The position numbers and the translations under genes are program-made. Below, one piece after another: positions 48,934 to 57,573 of a DNA stretch of 64,000 bases. Position 1 is the stretch's first letter. Every line of letters begins with the position of its first letter. The stretch is from Acetothermia bacterium UBA7521 (GTDB lineage Bacteria; Bipolaricaulota; Bipolaricaulia; Bipolaricaulales; Bipolaricaulaceae), in assembly GCA_002479455.1 (NCBI GenBank), contig DLNB01000010.1, forward strand, positions 6,064 through 70,063, read 5' to 3'. A model generated the notes under the pieces. That model ran no database searches. It saw nothing but the letters and a program-made list of their open reading frames with translations, and was not told where the DNA came from.

Positions 48934-51900
48934 AGCAGTTCCTCCGTCCCGGCCGTGCTGTCCTTCGGTCCTCTGGACTTGCCCCGGCGAGGGCGGGCGA
49001 CGGCGGGCGGCTTGCGGGCGCTCTCCGGCACGGGCGGGAGCTCGTCCGCGGAGACGAGCTCGCCCTGAAGGACTTCGTCCAGGAGGCGGGCCTGTTCGGG
49101 GTAGGTGGCGAGCGTCGCTTCGAGCACCCACAGGAGCTGGAGGAGTTCGCGGGTGAACTCAGCGCTCCATCGCTTGGGGCGGATGTCGTCGAGGGGCGAG
49201 GTCTTCTTGCCCTTGGGGACCTTCATCCGGTACCCGAGCCACGACTGAACGACCTTCAGGCCGGACACCTCGAACTCGTACACCTCGCGGGCCACGGGCC
49301 GGAACTCCCCGTTGCCGACGTGCAGGGTCTGCGTTGTGTCGCTGTACCCGAACCGCTCCGGGTACTTCTCCGGCTCGTCGGGCACCGGCTTGACACATCT
49401 CGCCTCGCCTGATGGAATCTGGCCGCGAGCGAACCCTGGGGGGACGAACCGTTCCCCGTAGGTGTGGAGCCAGAGGAGTCTTGCCCCGACGTCGCGGACC
49501 TTCCGGAACAGGTTGGGATCCTTGGTCAGCGGCACCCTCAGCTCGCGCGTCCCCAGCTCTTCGGTGAACCGCTCCGTGAACGCGGGCTGGGCAAGGACCC
49601 CGTACACGTAGGCCAGGAAGTCCTCCGGGGCGACCTCACTGCCACATACCCTGCTAAGGAAGTCGGGGAGTTCCAGAACGATGTTCGGATGGATCGCCTC
49701 CGAGTCGCGGTAGAGCGGCAAGATCCTCCCGCCGTACGACCCCCGGAAGAAGTCCCGATCAACTAGCTCTGCCGCTGCTGTAACTGCAGGCCCGGCTGAG
49801 AGCGGCTGAGAGAAGAGAGTGGCCAGGTATACCTGCTTCCGACTATGTGACTTCCAAAGCGAAGGACTTGCTCTGTCAACCAGGCGAAGGTCTGCCAGGA
49901 AGTACTGGCGGTCGAAGGAGCGATATGCATATCGTCTTACCTCGGGAGGCGGAGCGTCAGGAGAGAGGGCCGCAAGCGGAGACAGGATCTCCGCAGGCGA
50001 ACAGGAGCTTTGAATCCGGTCCCGGACCTTCCTTCCAGTTGGCGACTCTTTGAACACCAGGGGGCGCTCGGTGGGGGCCGTCCTGCAGAATGCGCGCCAA
50101 CGCTCGACCAGAATGCCCGCGTGGTGGCTAATTGGCCACCTCCTGCCGACCATCACACCGGGTTGTTCCCATGGGAACAAGTCGTTCAGCGAAGGCCAGT
50201 CGAAGTAGTCTCCGCGACGCGCTGGTCGAAACGGCGCCTGCCACTCCCTCGGACACTCTTCCCACGTCAGGGAAGCGAATCCCTCGATCGCCTCCAGCGT
50301 GCGCAGCTTATCCTCTCGCGTTCCCTCGATGCGGGCGTGGTGGACCCTGGCCGGCCTCTTCTCGGACGACCTTCCGTAGCGAACAGCCACGGCGATCGCC
50401 ACGGGCGTCTGGATGGCAAACACGTTCTCGCTTTTCCGCGTGCCGCGGCCTTCGCCGCCGAGATCGAGGATCCAAATCTCGTCGCACAGGCGGCGCATGT
50501 GCTCGCGCATGCCGGAAAACGCATCCCCGTCGAGATAGCTTGCCGCGCTGATGAAGCTCACCACGCCCGGTCCGGCCGTGGCCTTGGATTCGAACACCTT
50601 CCACAGCGCCCACCGCCAGAAGTAGACGTACAGGTTGTAGAGGTTCTTGAGGTGCACGCCATGCCCTGCGGCGGTTGCCGGCTCCACGAAATCGCTCAGG
50701 ATCGCGTCGGTCCCCTTGCCATCGTCGCCCCAGCGCACCCAACCGCCGGTGCGGGCCTTGTTCGACTCGTCGGCAGCCTCGTGGCGGTCGTAGGGGGGAT
50801 TGCCGAGGCAGACGATCACCGGGACCTCGCTCTTCACCTGAAGGGCCTTGGCGTGCTGGTCGGCGATCGGCTTGAGGAAGAGCGGAAGCTGCAGCGGCTC
50901 GGCGCTGGGGCTTTCCAGGGTGTCGGTGAGGTAGATGTGGGTCCCGCCTTGGGGCAGCTTTGCCCCCTTGTCCTGAAGGGCCCGGCTCACGCGGAGTTCG
51001 CATACCGCGAACGGGCCGACCATGATCTCGAACCCGAAGAGGTTCTCGGCCAGGGCTGTGGCGCGACCGGGAACGGCCCCACTTCCTTCTGTTTCTTCGA
51101 TCCTCTGCAGGGCGTGGGCGATTACGCCGAGGAGGTAGGTGCCCGTGCCCGCGGACGGGTCGAGGGTGACCACGCTGGGGTCTGCGAATCCCAACGGCTT
51201 GCCCAACTTCCTGTTGTCGGTCAAGACGGCGTCCACCAGGCGAACCTGGGCCTGGACGACTTCCACCGGGGTGTAGTACGCGCCCGCATCCCTGCGCAGC
51301 TGGGGATCATAGGCAGCGAGGAACTGCTCGTAGAAGTGGAGCCACGGGTCCTCGGGGCCGGAGAGGGCATCGGGTGAAACCGCGCCGATCACGCGGAGGA
51401 GCACGTCCAGCGAAGCAGAGATCTCGGCCTGGGCATGGGGATCGGTCAGCACCTGGAGCGCACGCGAGAGCAGGCTGTGGTCGGCGGCCAGGGAGGCCTC
51501 GGCACTGCCGAGGGACAGGGGATCGGCCCCCAGGCTCCGCGCCAGGAGGAGGGCGAAGGTGACGGTCTGCGCGTAGGCATCAGCGAACTGATCATCGGAG
51601 GCGTCCGGGAAGAGGAGTTTCCTCCAGTCCTTCGCAAGCTGGACGAGGGGTGATGCAGGATCGCTGAGCGCGTCAGCCACATCCTGACGCAGCATCCGGC
51701 AGTAGGCAGCCAGTTCGTCCACGAACCGCTTGAGGTCGAGCCGCCCCTTGCGATCGAACGGGAGCACCGGCTGCCAGGTGAGGAAGTCCCGCAGCAGAGC
51801 TTCGAGGGCACTTGCAGCGCCCGGCGTGACGGCCTTGCGCCCCTGTGTGACCACATCGCCGGAGAGGCGGACGATGTCCCGAAGCCGCTCGCCGCGGCGG

Positions 51901-52322
51901 TACACGGCCCACTCGTTGCCGTCGGTGTAGAGGATGTTAGGAAGGGACTGAAAACGCCTCCACTGCTCGCGGTTGTGGCCAGTGAACCGTTTGGGATCTG
52001 CGCCGAGACCAGAGGCCTTGAGCTCCGCGTAGCCGGCAAGCAGTTTGTTGAGAGAGATGGCGAAATCTGGCTTACCGAGCCGGTCCGGCAGGGGAGTCTC
52101 GCCCTTGCAGACCAGGTTCCAGCCCAGAGCGCGCCCAACCGAGGCCATGAGGTTCTCAAAAGGGGTGCGGAGCTGGTCCTCCGGTTCGCCACCTGCGAAG
52201 GCAGCCATTTTGATCCTGACAGCCTCGGCGAAGTCCCTCAGCGGTTCGATCAACCGGCATGTGTCACCTGTCGGGGGCATGCTCAGTTGATAGGTTATCC
52301 CGCTCTCCCGATCCGAGCACAT
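48930..52322 (-). CDS. Type ISP (LlaBIII-like) restriction-modification enzyme
   Basis: 1130 aa, all functions in one chain. The N-terminal nuclease domain has a PD-(D/E)xK pattern (GKPDFAISLNK...YAELKASG, about residues 83-105). A helical coupler with RDAGAYYTPVEVVQAQVRLV (about 340-360) follows. The N6-adenine methyltransferase has motif I DPSAGTGTYLLG and motif IV NPPYDRH. The C-terminal target-recognition domain is of the LlaBIII type. The start could be ATG 52322 or ATG 52280; the latter has a TATCAA hexamer just before it. One-strand methylation and translocation-coupled cleavage are known for the family. It overlaps the next gene by GTGA. Confidence 0.88.
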   Translation of the reverse strand: MCSDRESGITYQLSMPPTGDTCRLIEPLRDFAEAVRIKMAAFAGGEPEDQLRTPFENLMASVGRALGWNLVCKGETPLPDRLGKPDFAISLNKLLAGYAELKASGLGADPKRFTGHNREQWRRFQSLPNILYTDGNEWAVYRRGERLRDIVRLSGDVVTQGRKAVTPGAASALEALLRDFLTWQPVLPFDRKGRLDLKRFVDELAAYCRMLRQDVADALSDPASPLVQLAKDWRKLLFPDASDDQFADAYAQTVTFALLLARSLGADPLSLGSAEASLAADHSLLSRALQVLTDPHAQAEISASLDVLLRVIGAVSPDALSGPEDPWLHFYEQFLAAYDPQLRRDAGAYYTPVEVVQAQVRLVDAVLTDNRKLGKPLGFADPSVVTLDPSAGTGTYLLGVIAHALQRIEETEGSGAVPGRATALAENLFGFEIMVGPFAVCELRVSRALQDKGAKLPQGGTHIYLTDTLESPSAEPLQLPLFLKPIADQHAKALQVKSEVPVIVCLGNPPYDRHEAADESNKARTGGWVRWGDDGKGTDAILSDFVEPATAAGHGVHLKNLYNLYVYFWRWALWKVFESKATAGPGVVSFISAASYLDGDAFSGMREHMRRLCDEIWILDLGGEGRGTRKSENVFAIQTPVAIAVAVRYGRSSEKRPARVHHARIEGTREDKLRTLEAIEGFASLTWEECPREWQAPFRPARRGDYFDWPSLNDLFPWEQPGVMVGRRWPISHHAGILVERWRAFCRTAPTERPLVFKESPTGRKVRDRIQSSCSPAEILSPLAALSPDAPPPEVRRYAYRSFDRQYFLADLRLVDRASPSLWKSHSRKQVYLATLFSQPLSAGPAVTAAAELVDRDFFRGSYGGRILPLYRDSEAIHPNIVLELPDFLSRVCGSEVAPEDFLAYVYGVLAQPAFTERFTEELGTRELRVPLTKDPNLFRKVRDVGARLLWLHTYGERFVPPGFARGQIPSGEARCVKPVPDEPEKYPERFGYSDTTQTLHVGNGEFRPVAREVYEFEVSGLKVVQSWLGYRMKVPKGKKTSPLDDIRPKRWSAEFTRELLQLLWVLEATLATYPEQARLLDEVLQGELVSADELPPVPESARKPPAVARPRRGKSRGPKDSTAGTEELL

Positions 52323-53503
52323 CTCTTCTCGGGTCTACGGGCAGATGGCGAAAACCAGGTCGCGCATGAACACCATGTTAGCAGACGGCGGGGTTGCCCG
52401 TTGGTCGGATCCACGCGCAGCACTACGCTGGTTCCCTCCACTTCTGCTTCGCGCAGGGTGAACACGTCCTCCCGGTACGGGGCGCGCGTGACCACGGACA
52501 CGCCCTCCTCGGCGAGCGCCGTGCGCGCGGGGAGGTCGGCGGCGGCCACCTCCTCGGTGAGGTAGTGGAGGATGAACAGGCCCGCGGGCTCTCCATCGTG
52601 CGTCTCGTAGCCGGCGGCGAGCGCGACGTAGGGCTGAAGCGGAGGGCCCTCCTCCAGCAGCGTCTTCAGGCGGCGGGCCGTCTCGCTAGGCGGAGAAGCG
52701 AGGAGCGTTGCCAGTACTGCACTTTCCGAGAAGCCCAGGCAGACGCTCGGGCCAAGGAGAACCACGGCGCCCGACACGCGTTCGAGGAGCTGAGCCAGCG
52801 AGACGGCCCACGGGATATCGGCCCACGTCTTTAATCCGCCTGCCCAGGCCGCGAGGACCGCGGCCACTCCGGTTGGAGTCGAGCACATCACGAGCAGCCT
52901 TTCCTCAAACAGGATCGCCGTGTTGAGGATCGCGAGTTCGGTGATCCGCAGCCAGTCGGCCGTTAGGTCGAGGGGGTGGCGGAACACGACCGCCCCGAAC
53001 AAGGTCTCCTCGCTGAACCCGCGGTCGCGGAACCGCGCTGCAAGGGTATCGAGGTCCCCCTCCGCGAGGTGGATCACCCACAGCGGGGTAAGGCCATCGA
53101 GGACCAGGCTAGCCTCCCACACGTGGTCGGTGACATCCCACCCCCAGACTTCGGCGTGCACTTCGAGACGGCGCGAACCGAACGCCGACGGGGCGGCCTG
53201 GCGCGTGGTGGTGGATAGGAGGAGTGCCTGACGCTCCTCAAGGGGGCTCTGGCTTGTGAGGCCTTCCAAACCCTCATCGGCGCGGATCCGAGCCCAGTTT
53301 GTGAAGCTGATGACCGGGCTCTGGAACTGGATGGGGATGAGCCTCAGAACCTCCTCGAACGGCCCGGCTATGGCAGACCCGGAGACGAGAACGAAGAACC
53401 CTACAGTCAACAGCCGGGTGATGCACGTCCTGGCGCAGTATGGTTCAATGTCCTCACCCCGGTAGTCGGAAGAGCGGAGCAACGATCGCTCGCTACCGAA
53501 CAA
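52295..53503 (-). CDS. Secreted hypothetical protein
   Basis: Up to 402 aa, not recognised. A signal-peptide-like segment (CITRLLTVGFFVLVSGSAIAG) lies at about residues 27-48, so the true start may be a rare codon closer to it. From TTG 53503 it overlaps the upstream gene by 11 bases. The mature part has long hydrophobic strands and LVMCSTPTGVAAVLAAWAGG, with no motif I know. The 3' end runs 28 bases into the restriction-modification gene, and the last 30 residues are compositionally odd, so the natural end may have been altered by insertion of that gene. Confidence 0.55.
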   Translation of the reverse strand: MFGSERSLLRSSDYRGEDIEPYCARTCITRLLTVGFFVLVSGSAIAGPFEEVLRLIPIQFQSPVISFTNWARIRADEGLEGLTSQSPLEERQALLLSTTTRQAAPSAFGSRRLEVHAEVWGWDVTDHVWEASLVLDGLTPLWVIHLAEGDLDTLAARFRDRGFSEETLFGAVVFRHPLDLTADWLRITELAILNTAILFEERLLVMCSTPTGVAAVLAAWAGGLKTWADIPWAVSLAQLLERVSGAVVLLGPSVCLGFSESAVLATLLASPPSETARRLKTLLEEGPPLQPYVALAAGYETHDGEPAGLFILHYLTEEVAAADLPARTALAEEGVSVVTRAPYREDVFTLREAEVEGTSVVLRVDPTNGQPRRLLTWCSCATWFSPSARRPEKRCARIGRAG

Positions 53504-54239
53504 TCACCTGGAGAGTGAAGGTCTGTTCAGGGGGAACAGTCTCCCACGGGCGGCGGTAGACGAGCGAGAGCATCCCCATGCCAGCTGTGGTCGCTTCATA
53601 GCGGAAGTAGAACGTTCCCCCTGCGCCGGTGAGATCGGAGCTGGGACGGTACTCCAACCCTTCGACCGGCGTGAGGAAAGCCGGTTCAGCCTGAACCTCC
53701 CACCCAAACCCTGTGGTCGGGTTCCCCGCCAGGGCGATCAGAAGGTGTTCCCCCTCGCGCAGGGAGATCGACGCATCCGCGTCGCTTTCGTCCAGCAGGC
53801 GGTAGACCGTCAGGCCGATTCCGCACACGGTGGCCTTAGCCTTGGCCTTTCCAATGCGGGGCGCCTGACCGGGGTCGGTCACCTGAAGCTCGGCTCGGAA
53901 GTCGCCGAGGGAGGTCACAACGAGGGCGGTGTACTCCCCGGCCGCGACCGGCATGCCATCCGCGGCCACGAGGCTCCACAGGCCCATCCACTGGTCGGAG
54001 GGCACTGAGTACGGGCTCGTCTCGTCGTAGATCACGAACCCATGGGCATCGAGGATGAGGAAACCGGCCACGGTGATCGTCTCGCACGTACAGGGGCACG
54101 GGGCATCGCCCGCGAGTTCGAGCGCCAGTTTCTGTCCTATCTCGAAGACGAACGTTCCGGTCGTCACCTGGACCTGGGTCTGTCCCACGCCCACGAGGAC
54201 TAGACCTGCCAACAGCATCGCTGCCATGATTGTGCGCAT
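53493..54239 (-). CDS. Secreted protein with C-terminal chagasin-like (I42) inhibitor domain
   Basis: 248 aa from ATG 54239 (GGAGG upstream). Signal peptide (MRTIMAAMLLAGLVLVGVG). The first domain (about 25-150) is an unknown beta domain with a CPCTC cluster. The C-terminal 95 residues show the three binding loops of chagasin/ICP cysteine-protease inhibitors: NPTTGFGW, GAGGTFYF and YRRPWE. It should inhibit papain-like cysteine proteases in the envelope or outside. It is cotranscribed with the secreted protein downstream. Confidence 0.82.
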   Translation of the reverse strand: MRTIMAAMLLAGLVLVGVGQTQVQVTTGTFVFEIGQKLALELAGDAPCPCTCETITVAGFLILDAHGFVIYDETSPYSVPSDQWMGLWSLVAADGMPVAAGEYTALVVTSLGDFRAELQVTDPGQAPRIGKAKAKATVCGIGLTVYRLLDESDADASISLREGEHLLIALAGNPTTGFGWEVQAEPAFLTPVEGLEYRPSSDLTGAGGTFYFRYEATTAGMGMLSLVYRRPWETVPPEQTFTLQVIVR

Positions 54240-54400
54240 GTTCGACACCTCCGCCGAAGTGTACACCGGGGAAGGGCCTCGCGTTTCACTCTGGGGGCTC
54301 TCCGTTTGGCAACAGAGAGGCAAGACCTGCGCTAACTCCAACTGGCGGCGCGGTCGTGTATCATCCTCGGTGCGGATATGCAGAGCTGTGGGTGGAGAGT

Positions 54401-55714
54401 GTGAGGATCGTCTTTGTCACCACCTTCCCCTCCGCCGATACGGGCGGCGGAATGGGGCGTGTGGCTCATGAGCTGGCGGCTGCGAGCGCCCAGGCTCACG
54501 AGGTGATCCTCGTCTGTTCGGGCGAGAAGGCTTCGGTTTCCCCGTCTCGACCTGGGTACCCGACGGTGGTGCGGCTGCCGACGCGAAGCGAGCGGGACTT
54601 GCGTCTGCCCGACCTCCGGCAGCGGCACTGGCTACGCGCCCTCCTGGCCGACTTCATGCCCGACGTCGTGCATGCGCAGGATTTCAGCCCACTCGCGTTG
54701 TGCTTTCAGGACTGGGCTCGGCTCAACGGGAAGCCGTTCGTGATGACGCTTCACTGCCTGCCCTCGCAGGCCCAGGCGTTCGGTTCGCTGGAGAAACCCA
54801 CGTTCACCCGATGGATGGGGAACAGCCCGTTCTTCCGCACCTTCATCAGCCTCTTCCTGCGGCGGTGCGATGGGGTGATCGCGTTGAACAGGGCGATGGA
54901 GGAGGACCTGCGCCGATTCGGGTATCTCGGTCCGGTGTACAGGGTGCCGAACGGGCGTGACCTACGCGCCTACCAGAATCTGCTCCCTGCCGACATCGGT
55001 CAGCCGGAGAAAGGCCTTCTGTTTGTGGGTTCGTTCGCCCGACGCAAGAACCAACGTTATCTCTTGGAGATGATGGGGCACCTCGACGTGCCCGCTCGGC
55101 TAACGCTCATTGGCGAAACACTCGAACCGGGTTACCTCGATGATCTCCGGCGTGCGATTCGCGAACAGGGACTTGACAATGTGGATGTCACCGGTGCGGT
55201 GCCGTACGCGGAGGTCCCGCGGTACCTTCAAGCGGCCCATGTCTTCGTCTCGGCATCGCGGCTCGAGGTGCAAAGCCTGGCGGTGATCGAGGCGCTCGCG
55301 TCCGGGACGCCGGTGGTAGGGCTTTCCAACGAAACGGTTGACGAACTGGTGGATGACAGGGTGGGAAAGCGCCTGTCCGCAGATGCCAGCCCCGCCGAGT
55401 TCGCGCGGCATGTGGCGGCGATCTGCCGGATGTCTCCGGAGGAGTACGCGGCGATCTGCAGCGCATCTCGGGACCGGGTGCGCTCGTTCGACTGGAATGC
55501 GGTGGTTGATCGGAACCGCCAGGTGTACGAGGAGTTGATAGAGCGACGTGCGGCGGTAGATGTGCGGGGCGGGCGATCCCAGCTCTGGACGCCGTGGCTT
55601 GTGGCGGCGAGTTCCCTGCGGTATGGCTGGCACGACCTCACGCATCCATCGGTCCGCGGCGAGAGGAAGAGAACCCCGGCACGCCTGGGTGGAGTTGGCC
55701 GGCGCGCGCGGTAG
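54401..55714 (+). CDS. GT4-family glycosyltransferase
   Basis: 437 aa from GTG 54401 (GGTGGAGAGT upstream). GT-B fold: N-terminal VFVTTFPSADTGGGMGRVAHEL with the acceptor-side Gly loop, DVVHAQDFSPLAL, and the C-terminal donor domain LLFVGSFARRKNQRYLLEMM, VTGAVPYAEVPRYLQAAHVFV and SRLEVQSLAVIEALASGTPVVG (the E-x7-E motif). Retaining transfer of a sugar from a nucleotide donor to a lipid or glycan is expected. Divergent from the chagasin-like gene. Confidence 0.9.
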   Translation: MRIVFVTTFPSADTGGGMGRVAHELAAASAQAHEVILVCSGEKASVSPSRPGYPTVVRLPTRSERDLRLPDLRQRHWLRALLADFMPDVVHAQDFSPLALCFQDWARLNGKPFVMTLHCLPSQAQAFGSLEKPTFTRWMGNSPFFRTFISLFLRRCDGVIALNRAMEEDLRRFGYLGPVYRVPNGRDLRAYQNLLPADIGQPEKGLLFVGSFARRKNQRYLLEMMGHLDVPARLTLIGETLEPGYLDDLRRAIREQGLDNVDVTGAVPYAEVPRYLQAAHVFVSASRLEVQSLAVIEALASGTPVVGLSNETVDELVDDRVGKRLSADASPAEFARHVAAICRMSPEEYAAICSASRDRVRSFDWNAVVDRNRQVYEELIERRAAVDVRGGRSQLWTPWLVAASSLRYGWHDLTHPSVRGERKRTPARLGGVGRRAR

Positions 55715-55771
55715 TGGGCAGAGCCCTTCTTGTCCAGCTTGCGGGCGCCGGGCAAGCGCGTGCGCACGCGA

Positions 55772-56632
55772 TCACATCAGCAACAGGCTGAGGGCCATCA
55801 CCGCCATCCCCCCGAGGAGCCCGAGCAGGCTGTCATGTCCCTTGCCGTAGGCGCGGCTCGTGGGCAGAAGCTCATCGAGGCTGATGTACACCATGATCCC
55901 GGCCACGCCGGCGAACAGGATGCCCATCACCTCTGTGGGGAGACTGCCGCTGCTTCCCCCGTAGGCGAGGTGGAGGCCAAGGAATGCGATCCCGGCGCCG
56001 ATGGGTTCGGCTAGCCCGCTCAGGAACGAGTACAGGAAAGCTTTCCCACGGCTCCCTGTGGCGTAGTAGATGGGCACGGCGACGCTGATCCCTTCCGGGA
56101 TGTTGTGGAGGGCGAGGGCAACGGCGATCGCGATCCCCAGCGTGGGATCGTGCAGGGCGGCCAGAAACGTGGCCAGTCCCTCGGGGAAGTTGTGCAACGC
56201 AATCGCGAAGGCGGTGAACAGACCCATCCGCATCAGCCGGGTGTGGGTCCCCCTGTTCGCGCCAGGCTGGGCTGAGGCGGTCTGAGGATGGACTCTCAGT
56301 CCTGCTGTGGATTCAACGGACGGAAGGTGGTGGGGATTCTGGGGGCTGGGAACCAGCACATCCACGAGCGCGATAAGGGTGATGCCGCCGAAGAACGACG
56401 CCACGTTGATCCACTGCCCGGTACCTGGGCCGTAGGCGGAGGCGAGGGCATCCCCGCCCTTGGCCAGAATCTCCACGAACGACACGTAGAGCATCACCCC
56501 GGCCGAGAACCCTGTGGAAATGGACAGGAAGCGGTAGTTCGTCCGCCGGACGAAGAACGCGACGACGCTCCCCAGTCCCGTGGACAGGCCCGCGAAGAGT
56601 GTAAGCAAGAACGCGAACGTGACGTTGGACAT
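55772..56632 (-). CDS. ZIP-family metal transporter (ZupT-like)
   Basis: 286 aa with eight predicted helices from ATG 56632 (GAGGAG upstream). The binuclear metal site motifs HNFPEGLAT (helix 4) and HNIPEG (helix 5) are intact, and a His-containing variable loop separates helices 3 and 4 (PQNPHHLPS). It imports Zn2+ and probably other divalent metals. A TATACT -10 hexamer lies at 56660-56655. A 14-bp palindrome, CGCGTGCGCACGCG (55757-55770), sits in the short convergent gap after the stop. Confidence 0.9.
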   Translation of the reverse strand: MSNVTFAFLLTLFAGLSTGLGSVVAFFVRRTNYRFLSISTGFSAGVMLYVSFVEILAKGGDALASAYGPGTGQWINVASFFGGITLIALVDVLVPSPQNPHHLPSVESTAGLRVHPQTASAQPGANRGTHTRLMRMGLFTAFAIALHNFPEGLATFLAALHDPTLGIAIAVALALHNIPEGISVAVPIYYATGSRGKAFLYSFLSGLAEPIGAGIAFLGLHLAYGGSSGSLPTEVMGILFAGVAGIMVYISLDELLPTSRAYGKGHDSLLGLLGGMAVMALSLLLM

Positions 56633-56740
56633 CTCGTCGTCTCCTCGCCCTCCGAGTATAGAGAAAAGAACTGGGGAGGGCGTCGCAGCGGAACGACGAT
56701 GTTGTTGGACCGTGGGGGATGGTCCGGGTAGCCTCGTCGC

Positions 56741-57547
56741 ATGGCGCAGCCGCTGAACTACGGAGACGATGTCCTCCTTGTGGAGGAGGAGAAGGGCCGG
56801 ACGTTCCTCGTCCGCCTCGAACCGGGGAAGGAATTTCACAGCCACCGGGGAACGATCGCCCACGACGGGGTCGTTGGTCAGCCGGAAGGGTCAACGGTCT
56901 TCTCCCACAGCGGGCGACCGTTTCTTGCCTTCCGGCCCTTGATTGGGGATCGGATGTTCAAGGTCAAGCGCCGTACCCAGATCGTGTACCCCAAGGATGC
57001 AGGCTGGATCGTGTTGACCCTCGACGTGCGTCCCGGAGCGCGGGTGCTCGAAATGGGCACAGGTTCGGGCGCGTTCACGATCCTGCTCGCCCATCTCGTG
57101 GGCCCTTCCGGGCGTGTCCACACGTTTGATCGGCGCGAGGAGTTCCTTCAGAACGCCCTCGCGAACATCGCTCGGGCGGGGTACGCTGACCGGGTGGAAG
57201 CGGGGATCCTCACCGCCGGCGAGCCGTTCCCAGTGAACGACGTGGACGCCGCTTTCCTCGACCTCCCTTCACCGTGGGAGGCGATCCCCGCCGTTCACGC
57301 TTCCCTCGCCCCCGGGAGGCCGCTGACGCTCATCGTTCCTACCGCCGAGCAGCTCAAGGAATCCGTGCGGACGCTTGCGGAAGCGGGATTCGTGCTGACC
57401 GAGACGGTGGAGTTGATGGAACGGCCAATCCTCGTTCGACAAAGGGAGGGCGTGCGCCCCAGCGAGCGGATGACTGCGTTCACGGGGTACCTCGTCACCG
57501 GCCGGAAGCGCCTTCCGGCGGCTGTGCCCGCGGACGCAGGAGTCTAG
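56741..57547 (+). CDS. trmI: tRNA (adenine-58-N1)-methyltransferase
   Basis: 268 aa. The small N-terminal beta domain ([21 protein letters not shown]) and [15 protein letters not shown] are signatures of TrmI. The SAM-binding motif I is [16 protein letters not shown], followed by [21 protein letters not shown] (catalytic Asp) and VPTAEQL. It makes m1A58 in tRNA, important for thermal stability in thermophiles. The ATG follows a TTGGAC-18-TAGCCT promoter by only 6 bases and has no ribosome binding site, suggesting a leaderless message. Confidence 0.92.
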   Translation: MAQPLNYGDDVLLVEEEKGRTFLVRLEPGKEFHSHRGTIAHDGVVGQPEGSTVFSHSGRPFLAFRPLIGDRMFKVKRRTQIVYPKDAGWIVLTLDVRPGARVLEMGTGSGAFTILLAHLVGPSGRVHTFDRREEFLQNALANIARAGYADRVEAGILTAGEPFPVNDVDAAFLDLPSPWEAIPAVHASLAPGRPLTLIVPTAEQLKESVRTLAEAGFVLTETVELMERPILVRQREGVRPSERMTAFTGYLVTGRKRLPAAVPADAGV

Positions 57548-57573
57548 CCGGCCATGAAGAGGTCTCTGTAAGC

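Noticed and set aside
55757..55770. 14-bp palindrome CGCGTGCGCACGCG as an operator
   Set aside because: It lies between the 3' ends of two convergent genes, not near a promoter; chance in GC-rich DNA or part of a terminator is more likely.
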